Positions 58,301 to 64,000 of a stretch of DNA of 64,000 nt are shown here, piece after piece (the stretch's first letter is position 1; each line of letters opens with the position of its first letter). Position numbers and translations under genes: made by a program. Below the pieces are notes generated by a model, which saw only the letters and a program-made list of their open reading frames with translations, had not been told where the DNA came from and did not search any database. This stretch comes from Symbiodinium kawagutii (taxonomy: Eukaryota > Sar > Dinophyceae > Suessiales > Symbiodiniaceae): contig VSDK01028387.1 in the NCBI GenBank assembly GCA_009767595.1, positions 124,001 through 188,000 of the forward strand, read 5' to 3'.

Positions 58301-61300
58301 GAGACGTTGATGAGGACTTGGTATGGGGATGGATCGACGCCCAATATCAACAGATATCAAGAGGTTGGGGAACTGTCCTAAGTAGTTTACTACATGTCTT
58401 TTGGATCAAATTCGCAAACATCCATTATCAAATATTATCAACCAAATCCTGTTTAGCCACAGTTAAAGCCACACTCTTGAGGAGTCTGTTTATTCCGTGA
58501 ATATTTTTGCCGGGGATTGCAGGGTTTTGACTCATGGCACTGTTGTTTTCAGATCCTTATGCTCAAATCTACTGTGATGTTTCATCTGTCGGCCTTGAAT
58601 GCCAGAATTTTCCGTGTTGTCATTGCCTTGGAATAACCATTCGATCAGTAAGTAATGTTGATGCGTGGATTTATTAACATGTTAACCTGTCAACGAGATG
58701 GACAAATCATAAACCCGCTTCCATTTGATCCACATTCAAAACGCACTATTGACATGTAAATATAGTTTATTCATGATACATGCGCATGTATTTACACTGT
58801 ATTTACATTTTAATACACATACATGTACCGCACTTGCATTTGTGCGTACCTCGTTGGTTGTTATTCGCTGTTCATTTCCATCATGGAGCATCCTCTTGAG
58901 GACCTCCGTTACCTTCGCCCGCGTCTTAGTGCTGTGCAGTAGGGACGTGGTTGGAAGTCCGTCATCGAATCATGCGTGGATGTGCAAAAGTCATATTCAA
59001 CATTCATGGCTCGAGTGATCCATTGCCGATCAGGATGTTAGCTATTACTCACATTGGAATGAATTAAAACAGATTTAGATAATGGATCCACAGTGCTTTG
59101 AACAATGAACACATGTTCAAACAGCGAATCTACCATGTAATAGACAGCATGGGAAAGCTGAAACAAGAAAGGCCTCATTAGACAACTTTGCTAGTCATTT
59201 TTTGTATCTATTACCTTTGGCATCTAGCTCATCAAGCATGGCCAGTCTTCCAGCACTTCTTGGCCTAGCATGGTCACTGGAAACTGTTCACCCGGGTGCT
59301 GTGAGGCTGTTCTGCAGGCTAGAATGCTTCACCGTTGGATGGTTCTATTTGGGGCAACCATAGTATAGCATATGCTTAAGCAAAAGGTAGCTATGATTGA
59401 GGGGATAAAGGGAATGATATGTTTTAAGATAGATATGTGATTTGGGGTATGATTCAATGCCCATTTGTTTTATTTGCAGGGTGATGACTAGCTAGGAGGT
59501 CCATTGACTGGATACTGTAAACCATTGATAGGTGTACTTCCAAAGCACTCCATCACATCTCTTCCGTTTGGGAGCACCTGCATGTGTGATGGTCGTCCTG
59601 CGTCAAAAAGGGCTGGATGCAACAGTCAATGGATGGTTCTTCGATGGTTAGCTACCCGCTCGCAAACCAACCTGGCAATGATCAATCTACTATCTACCCT
59701 TTATAGCTGACTTCCCAGGGATTCCCTTCATGAAATGTAATTTTCCATTGCCAGATTACCAGAGTCTCATATATGCAACGCACAGGTTGCATCTTGAATC
59801 CCCCAGGCACTGGTGAATGTTCATATTCACCAGGTAGCATCACATATGCAACAGGTATTGGTTGGTTGTGCTAAACATTTATTTTCTCACACGTAATATG
59901 GTTGGTTCTGGTTGGTTGACTTATATGGCTGTGGGTCCCCGTACCCCTGGTTCCCCTCTCATCAACCATTGTTTCTCTTATTATTATTGGTCATTATCTC
60001 TATTATTGGTTGGTTAACTGCTTGACCCATAGCGATGTATAGCTAGTATACTCCCTATTTTGTTGGTTATACCCTATTGTTAACCATTATTTAGTGGTTC
60101 TAACCATGGTTAATCTTGACCCATAGCCAAATATTCTTCATGACTGGCACATCATGACGGCCGGTACCAGTGAGCTGCCCAGTCACTTTGTCAGCGAAGC
60201 TGCGCAGAGGTTCACACCTTGGAGTCAGGAGGCCGTGCCGTGTCCAGTGGTGGGGCCAGGGGGCGACGGCCGGGAGGGGTGGTACGGTGATGGTGACGCA
60301 TGATGAGTCCAAGGATTTGAATGGGTTACTGGCTGGTGTTTTTTCACATTTTATTTAATTTTCCCTAGTGGTTATCAACAATTAGTTGGTTGACTAATAT
60401 TTTTTCACAGGGTTGAAACCACCAACCAGGTTAAGTATGGCCAGGTCAACAAATGCTTCGTGATACATGACCATATTAGTGGATAAGCGAGAGTTCAGCA
60501 ATGGATGGTATGTCACGTTGCTTCGTTTGGAGCTACTACTTAGTCATGCTGAATCATGAGGGTTCAATGGTGGGCGACCATAGTTGCATGATCATACATG
60601 CTCAATGAGCCGGTCAACAGAAGAGGACAACAACCATCGATACATGATTTGGCTACAGGGTGTCTAAGTTTGAAGATCTCAAAAATCACTTGTACGTAGG
60701 ATTCATTTTCCGGGATGTACTACAAGGTGGGCCCCCAACCACTGAACTAAGTTGGGTCAGTTAACCCCTATAACTGGTAGAAATCACCCTAGTTGTGCAT
60801 GACATTTTCCGGGATGTACTACTTTTGGGATCTATTCATGCTATGAATCCCAAAAAGATGTACTATTCATGATCCCAAAAGATTTTTGATGCGTGAGCTA
60901 TGAACGATCATAGATTGCTCACTGATCCAAACTGATGCTTGCGACACGTAGGAGATCAACGCCATGGCGACACATTCGAGGCGAGACGCGACGTGAGATG
61001 CGTGACGTGACCGGGGTTGATGGGATTTGCCAAGGATGCGCCTCCAATTTCAGCCCATTGCCGAGAATAGAAGATTAATTCGTCAAACAATAAATTGGGC
61101 GCGGTTGATTGGTTGGTTGGTTGGTTGGTGGGTTGGTGGGTTGGTGGGTTAGTTGGTTAGTTGGTTGGTTGTGGAAATTCTTTGCTGGTCTACAAAGCCC
61201 TTTTTTGTTGGTCATTGTTGTTGGTCATCCTTGGTCTTACAGGATTTAGTAGGCTATTTTGAACGGGCTTCGCTAACCATCAGTATTGGTCACTCATATG

Positions 61301-63010
61301 AATCGTTCATATCACCACCTAGTGATCAAATTAGCTTGGTCCTTCGACCAACTGCTCCTGATTTGGGGATGTGGGTAACAAGATTTGTCCGACCTAGGTT
61401 TTGGCAGCGGGTTGACATCAAGAGTTTGGCAGGTTTGCGTGTTTGTGCTGTTTTCTTCCTGACCCAACTAGTGGTACTCAATTATGAATAAATATGTATA
61501 TCGATGATGTATGATAATAATGGTCATGATTGTTACTTTTGATGACCCAACTACAGGCACCTATGACTGTTGGTATTGTATAATCCATGAGCTCTTTTTG
61601 GGCTCCGTTTGACGCAAACGGAAGCGACGCTGGATTATTGTTGATTGAGCTCTTGGGAACTGGAGTCATGACCAGCAAGACATGAAGAATATCTAGGGTA
61701 CCATTGGTTGACTACCATTGGTGATAGCGACCTCTCGTATGTAAGATGATCAGGCAGAAGACATGAACATGCAACATTGACCCGGATGATAAAAAAAGGT
61801 GATCAGAATGCCCTTGGAAAAAACAGCTTTTTGGTTCGTTTTCTTGGCTTGATTCCCTTGAGCAACCAGTTCTCTATGGTTCAAATACTGAGTTTTTTGT
61901 ATCATTTCTTAGAGGCTCAGCCAGTTTTCTGTGGTTTTCATGGGTTGATTTGGCGGATTCTCCCCAGATACCTTGCAAAGTGCAAGAAGTCATGGGTTGA
62001 TTGACCAAGAATCGGTTCACCAAAGGTGTGTGACCCCACCCCAACGAGTGCCGAACGAATGTTGGTCCTACGCCAGGTCACCTCGCGGAACGCTTCCAGC
62101 GCCGGAGTTGGGGAGCACAGCGGAAGCTGAGTTGGGAGAGATGGAAGGGTGCAGATTTGTTTGAGATATGGTGGTTTTATAGGGTTTTATAGGTTTTTTA
62201 AATATGGCTTGCACCTTGATGAATGCCATGCCCCAAATTCTTGCGCGCGGCCTACAGTTCTCACGCGGCTGTGGAACAAAACACCCGAAGGACTGTTCAC
62301 ATCGCCCTGATGACCCCGTACTTCCAACTCCCAGGATGTTATCCGCCATGGCAAGCCTTAGATGGTTGTTGGTCATGGTTGCTTTCAAGCATTGAAAACA
62401 ATTGTTCATCATTATTCACCTTCATCAACCACTATTGATCAATTCACCTTCAAGAATCACCGAACAAAAATATCAGTAGAGATCCTGCATTTGCAATAAG
62501 ATCTTCATTTTTTATCATCAACCTTTCTTCAACCATTGACGACTGTTTACCATCAAGAACCACCGGACAAAAAAAACATCGTATCAACCACTATTCACGA
62601 TAATTCTGACCCAAAATTATCTAACCACTACGAACTCTTAAGAACCACCACGGAATCAACCATTATTCACCACTTCTTACGTTTATCCCTTACCTGGGTG
62701 GATTACAACTATGAACTTAGCTTTGTAGGTTTTTTGGGATATGAGTGATTTACCATTTTTTGCCACTAAAAGTTAGACTTTTAGCAAGGGATCTAACAGC
62801 CAACAAGCTGCAGATTCACCACTAGCCATTTCGAACCCCACGGCTTTCGGCGAGGCCCAGTTCGCCTTGGAGTCCAAGTTGGCAGCATGCCATCGCCGAG
62901 TCATTGCCCTAGAGTCTTTCGTGGTCGAGGATCAACGGCGGCTGGGGATGCCACGCGAAGTCCCAGGCCCCAGTGGGGCACCCAAAGAGCGGAACCTCCA
63001 GGGCTTTTGA
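34235..63010 (+). CDS. Large multi-exon gene of unknown function (scattered small exons)
   Basis: Candidate exons after AG|G: 34235 onward, 35317-35398, 36677-36730, 37386-37427, 38326-38343, 39877-39930, 45633-45701, 47535-47615, about 49246, 49956-49982, 51323-51411, 52777 onward, 52996 onward, about 55041, 56900 onward, about 60210, 62077 onward and 62855-63010. Most are phase 0 and many end at good GT or GC donors (GAG|gtgagg at 35399, GTG|gtgagc at 45702, CG|gtgaga at 51412). Encoded pieces are helical or coiled-coil (VDALVKEVERLRQRC, DLASMMDVLNQQLQ, AQFALESKLAACHRR) or low-complexity (KPPPEKSTATVATSCDD). No domain is recognised. The end at TGA 63008-63010 is plausible. Some exons may be spurious and more than one gene may be present. 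Confidence 0.35.
34492..34595. repeat. Family A element, well preserved
   Basis: From tatggtggtttctcagaata to ttttgagaaaccaccatat. Immediately preceded by a family B-derived tract (ggggataacaactagcaact). Confidence 0.8.
34645..34755 (+). repeat. Family C fragment
   Basis: Contains gcaaatggttggttgaccaa and ggttacaaccaccagccagt; the left end is blurred. Confidence 0.55.
35094..35112. repeat. (AT)n microsatellite
   Basis: Sits in an AT-rich tatatacatatatg region that runs from about 34770 to 35110 and recurs at 35735-35880. Confidence 0.85.
35317..35398 (+). CDS. Low-complexity exon
   Basis: After cgcgag the frame reads KPPPEKSTATVATSCDDQ, then AAGGPGSDE, and stops at the consensus donor GAG|gtgagg. 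Pro/Ser/Thr-rich, probably disordered. Confidence 0.5.
36677..36730 (+). CDS. Short helical exon, 18 codons
   Basis: Encodes DLASMMDVLNQQLQPPSQ between AG|G and a GC donor, phase 0 at both ends, matching the preceding and following candidate exons (37386-37427 encodes ADATTVSLPKRATQ). Confidence 0.5.
39877..39930 (+). CDS. Short exon, 18 codons
   Basis: DCRESAGHNFLRMPCDLK between cctcag and a GT donor, phase 0 at both ends. A family D element follows 24 bases later. Confidence 0.35.
39954..40068 (+). repeat. Family D element
   Basis: From taaactggctggattacagc to gatccaacagccaccaagta. Nearly colinear with the copy at 62690; both have tttaccattttttgccacta in the middle. Confidence 0.8.
40303..40395 (+). 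repeat. Family C element, right end lost
   Basis: From aactaccgggtggtggttcg through caaatggctggttgactatt to gggggtggttcagcc, where it runs into the open block at 40.4-41.1 kb. Confidence 0.55.
40380..41148 (+). other. GC-richer block with overlapping open frames, unrecognised
   Basis: Two long plus-strand frames overlap: one from about 40380 to 40736 with a basic segment (AYKRSFVARKKQGRTTKKGK) and one from 40567 to 41148 (RTEPNSINHTDTARCNAWRE and later NKEHFRKRWKAG). Composition differs from the surrounding intron DNA and there is no sign of introns. A frameshifted retrocopy or a piece of another transposon would explain both frames, but I recognise no family. Confidence 0.3.
41560..42250. 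repeat. Imperfect tandem array, units of about 100-180 bp
   Basis: The phrases atcacatcagcagaccgtat, tccattccaatattattgag, accatgttgagcgtccattt and ttgagaaaccaaacttattc recur in the same order at least four times, with drift and with shorter internal repeats at 41740-41830. Confidence 0.8.
42685..42757 (-). CDS. Candidate exon, strand ambiguous
   Basis: On the minus strand, between AG|G and a GT donor, the frame reads ALLRAKLRKSQLGLNHLLAM then GSPM, which looks like an amphipathic helix. On the plus strand the same DNA offers VVETELTLPQLGTQQRLWGP after cagcag at 42720, in the phase needed by the plus-strand gene. The minus reading looks more protein-like; the plus reading fits its neighbours. 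Confidence 0.3.
42990..43100 (+). repeat. Family B element, diverged
   Basis: From gtggttatgagtcaatatca to gtgaactgacccatagccat; the interior has gggaaacacgggtgcagg. Confidence 0.6.
43296..44005. repeat. Scattered aaaacgataac repeats
   Basis: A tight array of aaaacgataac at 43497-43545, and related aaaaaaacgataaaagg tracts near 43305-43340 and 43970-44005. They bracket about 400 bases of otherwise plain sequence. Confidence 0.6.
44338..44446 (+). repeat. Family C element
   Basis: From ctgattggtggttttaaaat to gtggttcaaccaccaaccag. Both ends are present with the core caaatggttggttgactaat. Confidence 0.75.
45633..45701 (+). CDS. Short exon, 23 codons
   Basis: DRFCARGSFGGDDVTTEGG then TRRV between tttcag and the consensus donor GTG|gtgagc, phase 0 at both ends. 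Both splice signals are among the best in this part of the window. Confidence 0.45.
45717..45836 (+). repeat. Family B element
   Basis: From tatggctatgaggcaatact to ggggttttgacccacagccc. It abuts a family A element directly. Confidence 0.75.
45834..45946. repeat. Family A element, diverged
   Basis: From ctatgggtgtgtctcaattc to ccaatttcgaggaatcccca followed by tat. Directly joined to the family B element on its left. Confidence 0.6.
46215..46409 (+). CDS. Candidate exon with two protein-like frames
   Basis: One frame reads HRPDGAFELLHAIGRIYGSP then VYHQQW; another, opening after cagag at 46250, reads DGRNIVPTVPLNYCTPSVGF. Both stay open for more than 45 codons. I cannot tell which, if either, is translated. 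Confidence 0.25.
46551..46660. repeat. Family A element, left half
   Basis: Begins atgagtgtttctcaagtcat and agggg, continues to accatatctttgagggttcc; the right arm is almost lost. Confidence 0.45.
46805..46880. repeat. 11-bp tandem array
   Basis: Units of accatatatag, four to five exact, decaying to atcatttatag. Confidence 0.9.
47225..47460. repeat. ACCA-rich low-complexity with 10-bp array
   Basis: The tract ends in five exact copies of accactaaata followed by tatgaaccac repeats. It directly precedes the exon at 47535. Confidence 0.8.
47535..47615 (+). CDS. Exon, 27 codons
   Basis: After caccgag the frame reads ASSTAAVRKAEQLLRPRSPG then SDARAAG, ending at a GT donor in phase 0. A short helix followed by a flexible tail. 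Confidence 0.5.
48228..48445 (+). repeat. Family C fragments
   Basis: The end motif (aactgttagtggttggtggt) at 48228 and (aactactggttgatggtttt) at 48366, the latter closing with ggttccaagctaccaaccag at 48445. Confidence 0.5.
48450..49240. other. AT-rich stretch without a supported gene
   Basis: Mostly aattcaccat/aaccatta low-complexity sequence. Small open frames here have biased composition typical of simple sequence. Confidence 0.4.
50024..50157. repeat. Family A element with longer centre
   Basis: From gaaatgttcatttcttagaa to cccattttgagagacactca. The loop is about 25 bases longer than in other copies. Confidence 0.65.
50160..51322. other. Intron-like stretch, no gene seen
   Basis: AT-rich, with degenerate accattgatggtgag and aaccctggttgattg tracts (51160-51270). 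No exon-like island. Confidence 0.45.
51323..51411 (+). CDS. Exon, about 30 codons
   Basis: After gctccag the frame reads ALVAGSPSRDMGLLQSPTSS then GSLSGGGEG, closing at the consensus donor CG|gtgaga in phase 2. That phase is taken up exactly by the exon at 52777 (KIPRAAERLMRRLVLGVL). Confidence 0.5.
51417..52155. repeat. Cluster of family A, B and C elements
   Basis: Successive insertions: family B pieces at 51417-51545 and 51598-51726, family A pieces at 51797-51915 and 51930-52034, family C at 52072-52152. The words atatggctatgg and ccctattttgagaaacaccc recur at the joints, so elements appear to have landed in or next to one another. Confidence 0.65.
52777..52860 (+). CDS. Exon, helical
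   Basis: After gcgggag the frame reads KIPRAAERLMRRLVLGVLPV. A 3' end is not fixed: several GT donors lie in phase 0. The next candidate, at 52996 after cgacccag, reads ALLEWSFLRLGHRDG. Confidence 0.4.
53060..54637. other. No supported gene
   Basis: An open frame of 148 codons at 53193-53639 has Cys- and aromatic-rich composition without motifs or exon-like GC content. Nothing else stands out. Confidence 0.4.
54638..54742. repeat. Family A element
   Basis: From ggtggtttctcaagtcatta to ccctattttgacaaaccata. The interior has lost the central gggg of other copies. Confidence 0.6.
54808..54921 (-). repeat. Family B element, reverse orientation
   Basis: From aatatgggtcaaaaccgtgt to atattgacccatagccatat; complete right end. 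Confidence 0.7.
55041..55130. CDS. Candidate exon, strand ambiguous
   Basis: Plus strand after ctgggag reads EGKEASNSPLKRTGQG. Minus strand reads GLAWLAHASALAGPFEGRVA. Both are plausible; the plus reading fits the phase of the surrounding exons. Confidence 0.25.
55878..55977 (+). repeat. Family C element
   Basis: From tgtttggtggttcaatacat to ggttgaaaccaccagccagt; both ends preserved. Confidence 0.7.
56397..56506 (+). repeat. Family C element
   Basis: From ccggttggtggttttgataa to agttgaacccaccaatgaga. Confidence 0.65.
56900..56965 (+). CDS. Candidate exon
   Basis: After tgcttgag the frame reads DQTQGAAVAVALELRAAQGG, an alanine-rich helix, in phase 0. Confidence 0.4.
   Translation, partial: DQTQGAAVAVALELRAAQGGS
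56990..60140. other. Intron-like stretch, no gene seen
   Basis: It includes acaattaataaggtgagtg repeats (57030-57125), a family C remnant at 57655-57740 and a family B composite at 59926-60130. Candidate frames at 57990-58310 and 58725-59018 lack exon-like composition. Confidence 0.4.
59926..60130 (-). repeat. Family B composite, reverse orientation
   Basis: From atatggctgtgggtccccgt to gcttgacccatagcgatgta, then a second partial copy ending aatcttgacccatagccaaa at 60128. Confidence 0.65.
60210..60299 (+). CDS. Candidate exon
   Basis: After tgcgcagag the frame reads VHTLESGGRAVSSGGARGRR. An alternative frame, starting after ggagtcag at 60229, reads EAVPCPVVGPGGDGREGW. Only the GC-rich island itself is secure. 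Confidence 0.3.
60330..60430 (+). repeat. Family C element
   Basis: From actggctggtgttttttcac to gttgaaaccaccaaccaggt; complete. Confidence 0.75.
60440..62076. other. Intron-like stretch, no gene seen
   Basis: Contains a local repeat (attttccgggatgtactac at about 60705 and 60808) and the (GGTT)n tract at 61104-61172. Open frames here have no motifs. Confidence 0.4.
61104..61172. repeat. (GGTT)n tract
   Basis: ggttggttggttggttggtt grading into ggtgggtt and agttggtt. A simple-sequence expansion, possibly seeded from the GGTTGGTGG end of a family C element. Confidence 0.9.
62077..62158 (+). CDS. Candidate exon
   Basis: After tacgccag two frames are open: SPRGTLPAPELGSTAEAELG (phase 2) and HLAERFQRRSWGAQRKLSWE (phase 1). 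The GC island is exon-like, the frame unresolved. Confidence 0.35.
62690..62812 (+). repeat. Family D element
   Basis: From acctgggtggattacaacta to gatctaacagccaacaagct. It ends about 40 bases before the last exon. Confidence 0.8.
62855..63010 (+). CDS. Terminal coiled-coil exon
   Basis: After ttcggcgag, 51 codons read AQFALESKLAACHRRVIALE, then SFVVEDQRRLGMPREV and a Pro-rich tail, to TGA at 63008-63010. Strongly protein-like and helical. It is the best-supported exon of the third gene. Confidence 0.55.
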   Translation, partial: AQFALESKLAACHRRVIALESFVVEDQRRLGMPREVPGPSGAPKERNLQGF

Positions 63011-64000
63011 TGATCAAGGTGTATCCAAGGTGAGTTTGTTATGGTTAAGAAATTCTTGTTGAACATAAGCGTGATGTTTTTTGATTTGATGTTAAGTTGA
63101 GCAACGATAGCGGTGTGAATGGAAATGTAATGTTTTCTTTTCCACTAAAATGCACACTGCCCAGCACTGTCAACCGCTGCTGTCGGTCAGCATGGTAAAG
63201 TGAATGGTTTGAGCCAATTATTCATCACATGTCCATTACTTATCATTCGGATGCAACAAAGTCAAGAATCATTGCGGGTGAAGTTTACAAATATATCACT
63301 GATCGGGTAGATGAGCAGCTATTGATGTTATTGATATCCTTATTATGGATTGACATCTATCTATGTTGAAATGTTTTGCCCATTATTACCTATATCGTTT
63401 CAAACTTATTTCTGGTCAATGCCTCATTTGTATCACGTGTATTTGGTCAAGCATTCATATGTTTTCTAAGTTTCACCACTGTGATATTGGTAGATGTGTC
63501 CTAGTCAGTACTGTTTGCATCTATTTCATGTTATTGGCTAAAATCGCATTTTCTCACGTGCTGTGGTTTGATCAGTTTATTAATTACTTGGAATGTGTTG
63601 CAATATATCCCTGTGTGGCTGGCTTACTACTATAGATGAGTAAGAAAGGATGATTTGGGGGTACCCTATTTCGAGAACCACCATTTATAGGCATTATTTA
63701 TCCATTGGTGAATCATCACCAGTCAGCTACAGCGATTCAAGTCATGTCAACCATCACCAATCATCACCATACATAGATAACCACCAGCTGAGCATCATGA
63801 CCCATGACTTACCAATCAGTCCATCATTCACCAGTATTCAACCGCAATTCATCACTAATTAATTTACTATGCACCATCATCAACCATCAGCTAACCACAA
63901 TAAAACCATCCTTGAAACCCTTGCTGACCCGTAAATTCACCATTACCAGTCGTGAGTTCATCAGCTCATTACCGATCATTTAACCATCACTTGACCAGCT
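63011..64000. other. 3' flank, no gene seen
   Basis: AT-rich with a diverged family A right half at about 63625-63688 (ggatgatttgggggtaccct to tttcgagaaccaccattt), then accatcaaccatcac low-complexity sequence to the end. Confidence 0.5.

Noticed and set aside
1-64000. Relic spliced-leader sequence (dinoflagellate SL) marking retrogenes
   Set aside because: I looked for the tail of the conserved leader (attttggctcaag) by eye and did not find it; a computed search would be more reliable.

Overview
The window looks like nuclear DNA of a dinoflagellate, most likely Suessiales (Symbiodiniaceae or Polarella-like). The grounds are short GC-rich coding exons buried in AT-rich, repeat-laden introns; splice acceptors of the form AG|G; many GC (and some GA) splice donors; pentatricopeptide repeats of the style common in these algae (AISACGKGHRWQQA); an R-S-E type ADP-ribosyltransferase exon set; and a YVDD reverse transcriptase. 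I saw no rRNA, tRNA, CRISPR array, operon or bacterial signal. All genes were read by hand as exons, so exon ends are inferred from splice dinucleotides, reading phase and protein family fit.

Layout. About 1.25-4.2 kb (+): part of a pentatricopeptide-repeat (PPR) gene in six short exons. About 6.7-30.0 kb (+): one gene of at least 16 exons whose pieces join in phase. It encodes a WGR domain, then a short PARP-regulatory-like helical segment, a linker, and then an R-S-ExE ADP-ribosyltransferase domain instead of the H-Y-E PARP catalytic domain. Its stop codon is at 29974-29976 and its 5' end was not found. The 6 kb intron between its S-motif exon and the following exon holds a 4.6 kb retroelement in antisense orientation (21821-26458). 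The element has identical 166-bp terminal direct repeats, a target-site duplication of about 10-12 bp, a 776-codon reverse transcriptase frame, an accessory frame and a 727-base assembly gap. About 34.2-63.0 kb (+): a string of small exons, mostly joined in phase 0, of an unrecognised coiled-coil and low-complexity protein, ending at 63010.

The rest is repeats. At least four families of short, roughly 100-130 bp elements with inverted termini are dispersed through introns and spacers. Family A has complementary arms around ctcaaaataggggtacccc. Family B has tatggctatgggtcaa ends. Family C has actggttggtggttt ends. Family D is the gctatgaacttagctttttagc element. Several families share a GGTGG-type end. 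There are also tandem arrays, AT microsatellites and long runs of degenerate accatcattaacca-type low-complexity DNA.

The central observation is the WGR/PARP-regulatory/ADP-ribosyltransferase gene. WGR and PARP-regulatory modules sense DNA ends in PARP1-3, so here a DNA-break-sensing front end may drive an arginine-type transferase. This is inferred from sequence and needs transcript confirmation.
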